64,000 nucleotides of DNA from Intestinibaculum porci (GCF_003925875.1 NZ_AP019309.1:1426001-1490000); one strand, 5' to 3'; shown: positions 25,296 through 33,515, counted from the stretch's first letter. Notes: generated from the letters alone by a model not told the origin. Made by a program: numbers and translations.

Positions 25296-27179
25296 ATGTC
25301 TAAAGGAACTGTAATATCTGATGAAGCCATTAAAATACTTTCAGCCAATAAATTCGTCAAACTGGTGAGATCAAATCGTATTTCATTTACCTATGAATTC
25401 AGGATCATGATGTGGGAGAGATGGATTAAATATAAAAGCATTTCATCAATTAGAGAGGTCATGAAGGAAAATGGCATTGACTACTCTCTCTTTAACGCAC
25501 AAATTATTAGTCGTATTCAAAGAAATTTTAAACGCGATGGGAAACCTACTAACGGACGTATGGGTAACTCTGCCAAACGTAATAAAACAGATAAAAACTA
25601 TGATCAGTTCCTCGTCTCGACCGGAAAATTCATTCGCGCACGTCGTGGCATTTCATTTTCAAAAGACTATACTGAAAAGCTCTATAGCTTATATCCTGAT
25701 CAGGCAATCGAGGATGTCCTTAAATCAGATGGCTTTGATCCAGAACGAATTGGCTATCAGCGTATTCATGCGCTAAAAAGAGTATTTGACGGGGATATTG
25801 AGCCGCATGAAAAGCAAACGTTTGATCAGAATATAATCGAAGAATATACAGACCACCCAATGGTTGAAAGGATAACTGCACATAGAATCAAACTGACGGA
25901 TGTATTCTACAGCGAGGCATCAATTTTCTCTGATATGCACATTAATGATATTCTCAAAATCTTTGATATTGATTCTGCAATTCTTACTATCTCCACGAAA
26001 CAGCGCATAAAAAAGCAAATTACTCAATCTGATCATACATGTTCCATTCATTTAGAGGCAGGCTCATCTGATCGACTCAAAGCCATTGCCCTAAATCTTT
26101 ATGAGGCACTATACAATAAAATGGCTTGTTTTCTGAAGTCTATATCCCAATGCATATGGGATCTTAGCGCCAGCCTAAGAAGAGAAGCCTTCATAATGCT
26201 TGACTCGTTAGCGGACAGTCACATTATGCCTTTAAGCCAAATCATTAGTGAAGCAGGCCTGTCAAGATCCACCTTCTACTCTATTTTAAGAAACGATGCC
26301 TACGGCAGATATGAAGAGCTAAGGAATCAGAATGAAGAAGAAGAGGTCAGGGCCATTATTGATACAATGAATTACAAAGGCTATCCCAAAGGCAAGAGAA
26401 CTATCCACATGATGATGCCTGAGATTACAGGCAAAAGCTTTTCAATTAAGAAAATAGCACGTCTGATGAGAAAGCATGGACTTAATTCAGGAGTTCGAGC
26501 TCCCCGTCAGTCCCTTAAGGCTGCTCGTGAGCATCTTGAAAAATACAAGTGCCCTAATCTTCTTAAACGAAAATTCAGACTGGCCATGCCTTTTACGCAC
26601 ATTCTCACTGATGTTTCCTATCTGTTTTTTGGAGCAAATGGCAGAGGCTATCTTTCAGCAGTCAAAGATGCGGTAACAGGGCGCATATTAGCTGCCGTGG
26701 TGAGCGAAAACAATGATTCGGCAATGACTATGGAGACGCTGAAGCAGCTTGAACGCTACACCTTTCGCGATAATGCCATCTTCCATAGCGACCAGGGGGC
26801 ACTGTATCTCAATGAAGCATTTCAGAAAAAGGTAAAGGAGCTGGGATTCAGAGAATCAATGTCCAGAAGAGGCATCTGTGAAGACAACAGTTCACAGGAA
26901 AGCTTTTTTGGCCATTTCAAGGATGAATGTGACTATACCAGCTGCAGTTCCATTGAGGAGCTGAGGGAAATGGTGCTTTCCTATGTGGAATACTACAACA
27001 ACGAGAGACCACAGTGGACAAGAAATAAAATGACACCCGTGAAATACGAATCGTATCTTGAAGCCATGCCGCCTGAGCAGTTTGATTTATACATGTCCAA
27101 GGAAACTGATAAGTATGAAAAAACGAAGGCTCTTGCAACAAAAAGAGCTAAAGCGCGTGCCAACCTGATACTGTCATGA
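25296..27179 (+). CDS. IS3-like DDE transposase with long N-terminal extension (first of two)
   Basis: The 627-residue protein has a C-terminal integrase core with the acidic triad in LTDVSYLFF, FHSDQGALY and NSSQESFFGHFKDE, and the IS3-type ending YVEYYNNERPQWTRNKMTPVKY. The N-terminal ~330 residues are DNA-binding-like. A first helical region (RISFTYEFRIMMWERWIKYKSIS) resembles the start of the small OrfA downstream, and a second (LSQIISEAGLSRSTFYSILRN) resembles a helix-turn-helix. All is in one frame, unlike usual IS3 elements. ATG 25296 is chosen since it follows the left-end terminator and has GAAGG upstream; an ATG at 25260 lies inside that hairpin. OrfA begins 47 bases after its stop. 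Confidence 0.8.
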   Translation: MSKGTVISDEAIKILSANKFVKLVRSNRISFTYEFRIMMWERWIKYKSISSIREVMKENGIDYSLFNAQIISRIQRNFKRDGKPTNGRMGNSAKRNKTDKNYDQFLVSTGKFIRARRGISFSKDYTEKLYSLYPDQAIEDVLKSDGFDPERIGYQRIHALKRVFDGDIEPHEKQTFDQNIIEEYTDHPMVERITAHRIKLTDVFYSEASIFSDMHINDILKIFDIDSAILTISTKQRIKKQITQSDHTCSIHLEAGSSDRLKAIALNLYEALYNKMACFLKSISQCIWDLSASLRREAFIMLDSLADSHIMPLSQIISEAGLSRSTFYSILRNDAYGRYEELRNQNEEEEVRAIIDTMNYKGYPKGKRTIHMMMPEITGKSFSIKKIARLMRKHGLNSGVRAPRQSLKAAREHLEKYKCPNLLKRKFRLAMPFTHILTDVSYLFFGANGRGYLSAVKDAVTGRILAAVVSENNDSAMTMETLKQLERYTFRDNAIFHSDQGALYLNEAFQKKVKELGFRESMSRRGICEDNSSQESFFGHFKDECDYTSCSSIEELREMVLSYVEYYNNERPQWTRNKMTPVKYESYLEAMPPEQFDLYMSKETDKYEKTKALATKRAKARANLILS

Positions 27180-27225
27180 TATACTACAGACACCAATAAA
27201 TACATATCAGGCGGAGGAAAGCATT

Positions 27226-27651
27226 ATGGCAAAAAGAAATAAGCAGATTAACCTGGAAAAAGCTTTAGAAGAGGCTTCTAAAAACCAATACACTGAGAAG
27301 GTAACAGATGGCAGAATCTATTACACAAGGGAATTCTATGCCCGCATGAAACAGCTGATGGATGGCGGCATGTCACCAATTAAGGCATACAAGACACTCG
27401 GATACGATGTAAACACGTTAGGAGAAGATCGCGCCTACGCAGCTGCCGGTCGCGCTGCCAGCGGACAGGCACGCAAGCCCAAGAAGGTCAGCGGCATGGT
27501 TCCGCGTGATCAGGTTGGCAATCTTTCCGATCAGGAAATGGTTGACTATCTTAATTCACGCATTGACTATCTGGAAACAGTTGTTGGAGTCGTAAAAAAA
27601 AAGGGCTCAAAACTGCTGGTGAAGGTATCATCATCGAAGAACGAGAAATAG
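27226..27651 (+). CDS. OrfA of the second transposase, helix-turn-helix protein
   Basis: The 141-residue basic protein has a helical N-terminal half (RIYYTREFYARMKQLMDGGMSPIKAYKTLGYD) like IS3-family OrfA DNA-binding domains, followed by a segment (DQEMVDYLNSRIDYLETVVGVVKKK) that can form the usual OrfA leucine-zipper-like helix. Near its 3' end an A9G3 run contains the slippery heptamer A-AAA-AAG (27597-27603) in the right frame for -1 slippage into OrfB. GGCGGAGG lies before the ATG. The start of its sequence resembles the N-terminus of the preceding transposase, suggesting common ancestry. Confidence 0.8.
   Translation: MAKRNKQINLEKALEEASKNQYTEKVTDGRIYYTREFYARMKQLMDGGMSPIKAYKTLGYDVNTLGEDRAYAAAGRAASGQARKPKKVSGMVPRDQVGNLSDQEMVDYLNSRIDYLETVVGVVKKKGSKLLVKVSSSKNEK
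27597..27603 (+). promoter_or_regulatory. -1 ribosomal frameshift site A-AAA-AAG
   Basis: The zero-frame codons are AAA (27598) and AAG (27601). A one-base slip back gives GGG as the next codon at 27603 and enters the OrfB frame, open to 29015. This heptamer is the standard IS3-family signal. Confidence 0.75.
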
Positions 27652-29015
27652 CGGTAGATAAATGTCTTCTCGCAGATACGTATATAAGAGATCATCCTGA
27701 TGTCAAAATCAGTGAGGCCTGCAAGATATTTGAAATCACTTCAAGAAAATACAGGTGCTGGAAGAAAAAACGTGAAAATCCATCTGCCAGCCAGATTCAA
27801 AAGGCTACCGAAGATGAGATGATAAAGGATAAGATGATTGATATCGTCAAAACCTTTGGCTTCGTGCCTGGGCGAAGAACATTCTGTGCTCTTTTTACTC
27901 GCATGCATTTTAATATCAATGGTCAGCCGGTTGGTGAAAAAAAAGTAACGCGTCTGATGCAGGAATTGAATTTGTTCCCCAACCTACGCCATAAGGATGC
28001 CTACAAGGGACAGGCAACATACAACCATCCTTATTATAACGTTAACGATTACGTAAAAAGATACTTCAGACAAGACCCGCGCAAGGTTATTCTCACTGAT
28101 ATCACTTATATTTCCTATAACGGCAATAAAAACATCTCTTATCTATGCGTATTTAAGGACGCATTTACCAATGAAATTCTTGGATGGCATATTTCTAAAA
28201 GAATGGACGTTACCCTCGTTGAAAGAGCTTATTGCATGATGATGGATCTTCATGAAAAGGAAATTGAGAAGGCATGCAAATACATGAAGGAAAATGGAAA
28301 AAAGCCTTATGTCTATATTCATTCAGACAACGGCTCTCAATACCTTTCCACCGAATTCAGAGAAATTCTAGAAGATGACGGCTTCATTCAGTCAGTATCC
28401 AGACGCGGAAACAGCCTCGATAATGCGCCAATGGAAAGCTTTTTTGGAAGAATGAAATCTATTCTAAATGAATTAGTTGAAAAATGTCCTAACTTTGATA
28501 CGGTTGAAACCATGATCAAAAACTTTATGGAACAGTATAATACAGTAATACCTCAGTATGATCTGGCAGGACAGACTCCTGAAGAATACTATCGCTATAT
28601 TACTGAAGGCATTTATCAGACTGATGTTTATTTCGGCGTCTCAGCCAAAGAACTCATCACCCAGGAAGAACTGGAATCCAGACGCGAACAAGCGCGTGCT
28701 GAAAGAGCTCGACGCAGAAGCAAGCAAAACGAGTCTGGTGAATCATCTTATGAGTATAAGAGCGAACAGCATCCTTTCAAAGTGGTACAGAAGGATCAGA
28801 AGGTTATTCTAGCTCGAATCAATAAGCTACAGAGACTGATTGACGAAAATACGAAAGAAGTAGAAAAACTGGATACGCTATTGGCTGATACGAATACAGC
28901 ACTCAAGTTCCTAACCAAGGCATCCGATTCAGTGATCAAGTCACTGTACTATCCTAGAAACTGGCAGAATTATCCAGAGCTATCGTATGTGAACAGAACA
29001 GGAGCAATCTATTAA
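27600..29015 (+). CDS. OrfB of the second IS3-like transposase, made by frameshift
   Basis: Fused through the slippery site, OrfA-OrfB would be about 596 residues. The frame has no good start of its own before 27819. The DDE core is complete: LTDITYISY, IHSDNGSQY and NAPMESFFGRMKS, with QYNTVIPQYDLAGQTPEEYY near its end. About 120 further residues follow, including an Arg-rich stretch (RREQARAERARRRSK) and a coiled-coil-like heptad region (INKLQRLIDENTKEVEKLDTLL). Such a tail is unusual for IS3 OrfB and might mediate interaction with the first transposase. Confidence 0.78.
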   Translation, partial: KGLKTAGEGIIIEEREIAVDKCLLADTYIRDHPDVKISEACKIFEITSRKYRCWKKKRENPSASQIQKATEDEMIKDKMIDIVKTFGFVPGRRTFCALFTRMHFNINGQPVGEKKVTRLMQELNLFPNLRHKDAYKGQATYNHPYYNVNDYVKRYFRQDPRKVILTDITYISYNGNKNISYLCVFKDAFTNEILGWHISKRMDVTLVERAYCMMMDLHEKEIEKACKYMKENGKKPYVYIHSDNGSQYLSTEFREILEDDGFIQSVSRRGNSLDNAPMESFFGRMKSILNELVEKCPNFDTVETMIKNFMEQYNTVIPQYDLAGQTPEEYYRYITEGIYQTDVYFGVSAKELITQEELESRREQARAERARRRSKQNESGESSYEYKSEQHPFKVVQKDQKVILARINKLQRLIDENTKEVEKLDTLLADTNTALKFLTKASDSVIKSLYYPRNWQNYPELSYVNRTGAIY

Positions 29016-29047
29016 TAATACATCAAGTCATCCACTTCTTGTTTAAA

Positions 29048-29073
29048 AAATCACGTAAAGTGGTTCTTTTTGT
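29048..29073 (+). terminator. Possible terminator of the transposase operon
   Basis: aatcac/gtggtt stem followed by CTTTTTG, about 35 bases after the OrfB stop. Confidence 0.5.
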
Positions 29074-29115
29074 CGTACAATAAAACTCCTGATATGGATG
29101 AATAGAAGCGAAAAA

Positions 29116-29149
29116 ATGAGGGCAAGATTCAATTGAATCTTGCCCTCAT
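29116..29149 (-). terminator. 34-base perfect palindrome, leftward terminator inside the element
   Basis: atgagggcaagattcaa and its exact reverse complement are adjacent. On the minus strand the stem is followed by T6. It is the first terminator met by leftward transcripts of nadA and would keep them from running antisense through the transposases. Confidence 0.7.
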
Positions 29150-29198
29150 CCTTTGTGAGCTGAAAACAAGTCGTCACTGTCAATAAATAGTCCTTGAC

Positions 29199-29234
29199 AA
29201 TGGTACCAGTTTACTGAATCTTGTCCTTTTCACT
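29199..29234 (-). repeat. Right inverted repeat of the mobile element
   Basis: Its reverse complement begins AGTGAAAAGGACAAGA and includes CTGGTACCAT, matching the left end. Confidence 0.7.
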
Positions 29235-29270
29235 TAAATAAATAATTATACACTTAATGGGTTACAAGCA

Positions 29271-30188
29271 TTATCCGCCTAGGGCAATCATGCGATCAAT
29301 GGCGCGGCGAGCCCCTTTAATGAGATCATCATCTAAAGTAATCTGCAGACCGCCATCACCTTTGACCGTATGATAAACATCCATTAACGTTGTCGCCTTC
29401 ATGTTGTGACAGACACATTCCTTTGATAACATATAGAACTTCTTATCCGGGCAGGCAAACTGTAAATGCTGGACAATACTATTCTCAGTACCGATAATAA
29501 ATTCTTTCGCATCAGACTCTTTCGCATAGTTCATAATACCTGTTGTCGAACCTGCATAATCCGCTAACTTTGTTACTTCTTCTAAACATTCTGGATGCAC
29601 TAAGACTTTGGCATCAGGATGCGCCTGTTTCATCCGTTTGACATCGTTGGCGCGCACGCGCATATGGGTTGGACAGCCGCCGCGATACAGTTCGATGTTT
29701 TTATCTGGTAACTGTTTCTTCAGATAACCGCCTAAGTTCATATCAGGGACAAAAAGAATATTCTTTTCTTCCATGTTTTCTAAAATCCGTTTGGCACTAG
29801 AAGAGGTCACAACGCAGTCAACTTCCGTCTTTAAAGCGGTTGTGGTATTAATATAAGCCACAACTGCATAACCCGGGTACTGCTTTTTTAACTGCCGTAA
29901 ACGTGGGACATCTAACTGCTGAGCCATTGGGCAAAGTGCTTCTTCATTGGCAATATAAACATCTTTATCAGGTGATAAAACTTTGACTGTCTCAGCCATA
30001 AAACGGACGCCGCACATAATAATGGTTTTCTGTGGCGCTTTGGCTGCTTTTAAAGATAAGCCATAGGAATCACCAGTATAATCAGCCACTTCTAAAATAT
30101 CCTGAGACTGATAGGCATGGGCAAGAATGCAGATGTCTTTTTCTTTTTTTAGTCGAATAATTTCATCTTGTAATTCACGTGTATTCAT
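29271..30188 (-). CDS. nadA: Quinolinate synthase
   Basis: NadA condenses iminoaspartate with dihydroxyacetone phosphate to quinolinate, using a [4Fe-4S] cluster (family knowledge). The 305-residue product has the expected cysteines in EALCPMAQ, GGCPTHM and KECVCHNMK. Family blocks ILAHAYQSQDILEVADYTGDSYGL, VPDMNLGGYL and HPECLEEV are present. The length is normal for the shorter Firmicutes form. AAGGAG lies upstream of the ATG. It is transcribed divergently from nadB, with an operator overlapping its promoter. Its own 3' side is interrupted closely by the mobile element. Confidence 0.95.
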   Translation of the reverse strand: MNTRELQDEIIRLKKEKDICILAHAYQSQDILEVADYTGDSYGLSLKAAKAPQKTIIMCGVRFMAETVKVLSPDKDVYIANEEALCPMAQQLDVPRLRQLKKQYPGYAVVAYINTTTALKTEVDCVVTSSSAKRILENMEEKNILFVPDMNLGGYLKKQLPDKNIELYRGGCPTHMRVRANDVKRMKQAHPDAKVLVHPECLEEVTKLADYAGSTTGIMNYAKESDAKEFIIGTENSIVQHLQFACPDKKFYMLSKECVCHNMKATTLMDVYHTVKGDGGLQITLDDDLIKGARRAIDRMIALGG

Positions 30189-30220
30189 TTCTTAACGTTC
30201 TCCTTAATAAGTTCTTGTTC

Positions 30221-30249
30221 ATTATAGAGAGTGATTGTCTAGGTGTCAA
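30221..30249 (-). promoter_or_regulatory. nadA promoter
   Basis: On the minus strand TTGACA (30249-30244), a 17-base spacer and TATAAT (30226-30221): consensus hexamers in both positions. The -35 lies inside the operator half at 30242-30253. Confidence 0.8.
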
Positions 30250-30290
30250 GACACATGTCATAACTTCATACTTGTCATTGTCATGACACC
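30242..30290. promoter_or_regulatory. Two inverted NiaR-like operators in the nadA-nadB gap
   Basis: GGTGTCAAGACA (30242-30253) and TGTCATGACACC (30279-30290) are inverted copies matching at 11 of 12 bases. One covers the nadA -35 element, the other sits between the nadB -35 and -10. Sites of TGTCA/TGACA type are bound by the niacin-responsive repressor NiaR (YrxA/NadR) in Firmicutes, whose gene ends the operon. Confidence 0.7.
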
Positions 30291-30300
30291 GTGCTAGAAT
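30272..30300 (+). promoter_or_regulatory. nadBC-niaR promoter
   Basis: TTGTCA (30272-30277), 17-base spacer, TAGAAT (30295-30300). Confidence 0.75.
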
Positions 30301-30332
30301 GTTGTCAATCTCATAAAGGAAGGTTATAAAAA

Positions 30333-31634
30333 ATGAAAACTGATATATTGATTGTTGGCAGCGGCTGCGCTGGTCTCTATTGTGCACTCAATCTGCCGCG
30401 CGATCGTCAGATCACGATAATTACGAAGAAAGATGTGGAATCTAGTGATTCTTACTTAGCCCAAGGCGGTATCTGCATGTTAAAAAATGAAGCGGATTAT
30501 GATTCTTATTTTGAAGATACGATGAAAGCTGGTCACTATGAAAATGACAAGACGTCCGTTGATATCATGATTCGTTCTTCACAGGATGTTATTAAAGATT
30601 TAATTGGTTATGGTGTGCGTTTCCATCGCGATGAAAACGGCAATCTGGATTTTACAAGAGAAGGGGCGCATTCGGATAAACGCATCCTTTTCCACGAAGA
30701 TATTACGGGTAAAGAAATTACCTCACATTTGTATGAACAAGTGAAAAAACTGGATAACGTTACGTTATATGAATATACAACGTTGTTGGATCTGATCACT
30801 AAAGATAACACCTGTTATGGTGCGGTGATTGCGAAAAGTGATGGCAGCGTTGAAAAGGTGGAAGCCAATGTCGTATTTTTAGCGACCGGCGGAATTGGCG
30901 GCCTTTATCGTCATAGTACCAACTTCAGACATTTAACCGGCGATGCTTTAGCCATTGGTTTAAAACATGGGGTAAAAATGAAGAATATCAATTATGTTCA
31001 GATTCATCCGACGACATTTTATTCGGATAAAAAGGAAGATCGCTCTTTCTTAATTAGTGAATCCGTGCGCGGGGAAGGGGCGATCTTGCTCAATAAGCAT
31101 CGTGAACGTTTCACTAATGAATTACTGCCAAGAGATTTATTGACCATTGAAATCAAAAAACAGATGGCCAAAGATCATTCGCCATTTGTCTGGGAAGATT
31201 TACGAACGATTCCGCATGATGAATTAAAAGCGCATTTCCCTAATATTATCGAGCATTGCAAGGAAATGGGCTATGACGTTTTCCAAGAACCGATTCCGGT
31301 AACCCCAGCCCAGCATTACTTTATGGGAGGTATTTGGGTAGATCATCATTCCAAAACGTCAATGGATCAGCTTTATGCAATTGGCGAAACGGCCTGCAAT
31401 GGCGTTCATGGCAGAAACCGTTTAGCTTCTAATTCCTTGCTGGAATCATTAGTCTTCGCGAAAAGAGCGGCTTTAGATAGCTTAAAGCAGGAGACAAAAC
31501 ATGATGAAGCTTTGATTGAAAACTTTGATTTAAGCCCTTATGCAAATCGCGAGACTTTAAGTGAAGATTATATGACAATCGTGAAAAAGGAAATTGATCG
31601 TGTCAATAAAGAAGGAGAGTGTGCCCATGTTTGA
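30333..31634 (+). CDS. nadB: L-aspartate oxidase
   Basis: The flavoprotein oxidises L-aspartate to iminoaspartate, using fumarate or O2, as the first step of de novo NAD synthesis. The 433-residue product has the FAD motif LIVGSGCAGLYCALNL, the substrate-site blocks HPTTFY and SVRGEGAILLN, PAQHYFMGGIWVD and GRNRLASNSLLESLVFAKRAA. It is about 80-100 residues shorter than E. coli NadB because the C-terminal helical domain is reduced, a state I recall in other Firmicutes. AAAGGAAGG before the ATG. The stop overlaps the nadC start by 8 bases. Confidence 0.93.
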   Translation: MKTDILIVGSGCAGLYCALNLPRDRQITIITKKDVESSDSYLAQGGICMLKNEADYDSYFEDTMKAGHYENDKTSVDIMIRSSQDVIKDLIGYGVRFHRDENGNLDFTREGAHSDKRILFHEDITGKEITSHLYEQVKKLDNVTLYEYTTLLDLITKDNTCYGAVIAKSDGSVEKVEANVVFLATGGIGGLYRHSTNFRHLTGDALAIGLKHGVKMKNINYVQIHPTTFYSDKKEDRSFLISESVRGEGAILLNKHRERFTNELLPRDLLTIEIKKQMAKDHSPFVWEDLRTIPHDELKAHFPNIIEHCKEMGYDVFQEPIPVTPAQHYFMGGIWVDHHSKTSMDQLYAIGETACNGVHGRNRLASNSLLESLVFAKRAALDSLKQETKHDEALIENFDLSPYANRETLSEDYMTIVKKEIDRVNKEGECAHV

Positions 31635-32481
31635 TCAGAATACTTTACGACTTAATGTCGATCATTATTTATTATCAGCCTTGAGAGAAGATATCACCCA
31701 GGAAGATGTATCGACCAATGCGGTGATGCCAGAAGCCTGTAATGGCGTTGTCGACTTGATTGCGAAAGAAGATGGCATCATCTGCGGCCTGCAGATATTT
31801 GAACGGGTATTCACTTTATTAGATCCCGCCACCAAAGCTGAAATGTATGTCAAAGATGGAGATGAAGTGCAAACAGGGGCGTTATTAGCCAAAGTGTATG
31901 GGGATATTCGCACCTTGTTATCAGGGGAAAGAGTCGCTTTAAACTATCTCCAGCGGATGTCTGGTGTCGCCACTTATACCCATCAGGTTGCGGCTCTATT
32001 AGAAGGCACAAAGATTCAGCTGCTTGATACGCGTAAAACCACACCGAATAACCGGATCTTTGAAAAATACGCGGTCAAAGTCGGGGGCGGACATAATCAT
32101 CGTTATAACCTTTCTGATGGCGTGATGTTAAAGGATAATCACATTGGGGCGGCTGGCAGTATTACCAAAGCGGTCGCAATGGCAAGAGCTTATGCACCAT
32201 TTGTCCGCAAGATTGAAGTCGAAGTGGAAAATATCGCGATGGTCAAAGAAGCTTTAGAAGCGAAGGCGGATATTATCATGTTGGATAATATGGATCATGA
32301 TACGATGAAAGAAGCGATCAGCCTCATCAACCATCAGGCGGAAATTGAAATTTCCGGCAATGTCACGAAAGCTAATATTGAAAAGATCAAAGATCTGGAT
32401 GTGGATTATATTTCAAGCGGGGCATTAACACATTCAGCGCCAATTCTTGATCTTTCCTTAAAACATCTCCATTCGCTATAA
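31627..32481 (+). CDS. nadC: Nicotinate-nucleotide pyrophosphorylase (quinolinate phosphoribosyltransferase)
   Basis: NadC converts quinolinate and PRPP to nicotinate mononucleotide and CO2. The 284-residue sequence shows EDITQEDVSTN, ALNYLQRMSGVATYTH, LLDTRKTTPNNRIFEKYAVKVGGGHNHRYNLSDGVMLKDNHI and IMLDNMD, all active-site blocks of the family. ATG 31627 is preferred over an upstream start at 31594 since GGAGAG lies just before it. It overlaps nadB by 8 bases and is followed after one base by niaR, so the three genes are an operon. Confidence 0.95.
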   Translation: MFDQNTLRLNVDHYLLSALREDITQEDVSTNAVMPEACNGVVDLIAKEDGIICGLQIFERVFTLLDPATKAEMYVKDGDEVQTGALLAKVYGDIRTLLSGERVALNYLQRMSGVATYTHQVAALLEGTKIQLLDTRKTTPNNRIFEKYAVKVGGGHNHRYNLSDGVMLKDNHIGAAGSITKAVAMARAYAPFVRKIEVEVENIAMVKEALEAKADIIMLDNMDHDTMKEAISLINHQAEIEISGNVTKANIEKIKDLDVDYISSGALTHSAPILDLSLKHLHSL

Positions 32482-32482
32482 G

Positions 32483-33016
32483 ATGAAAAGTGCAGATCGT
32501 CGCGCCTTATTATTAAAACAGTTAAGCGATTGTCAAATGCCCCTTTCAGGCAGTGAATTGGCGCATCAGTTTCAGGTCTCACGGCAGGTCATTGTCAATG
32601 ATATTGCCCTTTTAAGAGCGCAAGGTCAGCCGATTATTTCAACGAATAAAGGCTATCTGATGATGCAAAAACATACCTGCAGCCGGATCTTTAAAGAGCG
32701 TCATGATAACGCGCACACCCGCGCGGAATACGAACTGATTGTCGATCATGGCGGAACAATCAAAAATATCTTTGTCTATCATCGCACTTATGGCATCGTT
32801 AAAGCTGATCTGAATCTCAGCAATCGCTTTGAAATCGATCAGTATCTAAAATCCTATGAAGGTTCTGTTTCTTCACCGCTTGAAAATATTACCAATGGCT
32901 ATCATTACCATGAAGTCGAAGCGAGCAGTGAAGAGGTTTTAGAGACGATAGGCAAAGCTTTAGATGAAGCGGGTTTCTTAGCACCGCTCTCAGCTTATGA
33001 ACCGGTAGATTTCTGA
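32483..33016 (+). CDS. niaR: NiaR (YrxA/NadR-type) niacin-responsive repressor of NAD genes
   Basis: The 177-residue regulator has an N-terminal winged helix (residues 1-60, LSGSELAHQFQVSRQVIVNDIALLRAQG, then the wing INKGYLM-like segment) and a C-terminal 3H domain named for conserved histidines (ERHDNAHTRAE, VDHGGTIKNIFVYHRTYG, GYHYHEVEA). In Bacillus and Thermotoga this protein binds nicotinic acid and represses de novo synthesis and niacin uptake genes. Its start lies one base after the nadC stop, and its likely operators lie upstream of nadA and nadB, giving autoregulation. Confidence 0.9.
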   Translation: MKSADRRALLLKQLSDCQMPLSGSELAHQFQVSRQVIVNDIALLRAQGQPIISTNKGYLMMQKHTCSRIFKERHDNAHTRAEYELIVDHGGTIKNIFVYHRTYGIVKADLNLSNRFEIDQYLKSYEGSVSSPLENITNGYHYHEVEASSEEVLETIGKALDEAGFLAPLSAYEPVDF

Positions 33017-33023
33017 TAACCTC

Positions 33024-33052
33024 TTGTCGAATATCATATTCTTCTCTATAAT
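33024..33052 (+). promoter_or_regulatory. Promoter of the cupin gene
   Basis: TTGTCG (33024-33029), 17-base spacer, TATAAT (33047-33052). Confidence 0.7.
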
Positions 33053-33078
33053 AGGACTATACGAGGAGGAAAAGGATT

Positions 33079-33429
33079 ATGCCATTTGTAAGACATCAGC
33101 AGCAACCGATTGTACTGGAACATTTCCAGGGCGGTGAAGGTGAAATGTTAAGAGAAAATATCTTAAATACCAATGAAGAAATGTATGATAAGGGGCGTGT
33201 ATTTGCGAAAATGACCCTCAAGAAAGGCTGTGAAGTCGGCCGTCATACGCATCATGGTGACAGTGAAACGATGTATATCTTAAAAGGTCATGGAAAATAT
33301 CTGATCGATGGTCAGTTTGTCGACGTGGGCCCTGGTGATACCCTTTACTGCGGCGCTGAAGAAGAACATATGCTGAGAAACGAAAATGATGAACCATTAG
33401 AATTCATCGCTTTAGTTTTATTTAAATAA
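33079..33429 (+). CDS. Small cupin-domain protein
   Basis: The 116-residue protein is a single cupin barrel. The metal-site motif 1 is visible as GCEVGRHTHHGDSETMYILKGHGKYLIDG (His, His, Glu ligands) and motif 2 as GDTLYCGAEEEHMLRNENDEP (His). Proteins of this size may be isomerases, oxygenases or sensors; nothing in the sequence or context decides. GAGGAGG ribosome site, own promoter and terminator. Confidence 0.8.
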   Translation: MPFVRHQQQPIVLEHFQGGEGEMLRENILNTNEEMYDKGRVFAKMTLKKGCEVGRHTHHGDSETMYILKGHGKYLIDGQFVDVGPGDTLYCGAEEEHMLRNENDEPLEFIALVLFK

Positions 33430-33438
33430 TGACTGTCA

Positions 33439-33468
33439 GGAAATGCTGGAAGGCATTTCCTTTTTTTT
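33439..33468 (+). terminator. Cupin gene terminator
   Basis: ggaaatgc/gcatttcc stem with T8. Confidence 0.9.
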
Positions 33469-33486
33469 AGAATTAATGTGTAAAAC

Positions 33487-33515
33487 CTGACAGGTCGGCA
33501 TGAGAGTGCTATACT
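33487..33515 (+). promoter_or_regulatory. Promoter of the second MATE gene
   Basis: CTGACA (33487-33492), 17-base spacer, TATACT (33510-33515), 15 bases before the ATG, leaving a very short untranslated leader. Confidence 0.55.

Larger units (their letters stand above)
25184..29234 (+). mobile_element. 4.05-kb transposable element with two IS3-like transposases
   Basis: The ends carry imperfect inverted repeats of about 36 bases. The outer 16 bases are AGTRAAAAGGACAAGA on both sides, and both arms also contain TGGTACCAT further in (left 25184-25220, right 29199-29234). Between them lie three rightward genes with short gaps: a single-frame DDE transposase, a small OrfA and a frameshifted OrfB. 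No repeat end lies between the two transposases, so they look like one unit and not two nested insertion sequences. A TAAATA direct repeat (25175-25180 and 29235-29240) is a possible but weak target duplication. It sits directly after icd and before the leftward nadA. Confidence 0.7.

Noticed and set aside
25184-29234. Composite transposon made of two IS3 copies
   Set aside because: The two transposases differ in sequence and organisation, and no ends or cargo lie between them.
25175-29240. TAAATA flanking repeat as proven target duplication
   Set aside because: The region is AT-rich, the left copy is three bases further from the inverted repeat than the right one, and IS3 duplications are usually 3-5 bases; kept only as a possibility.
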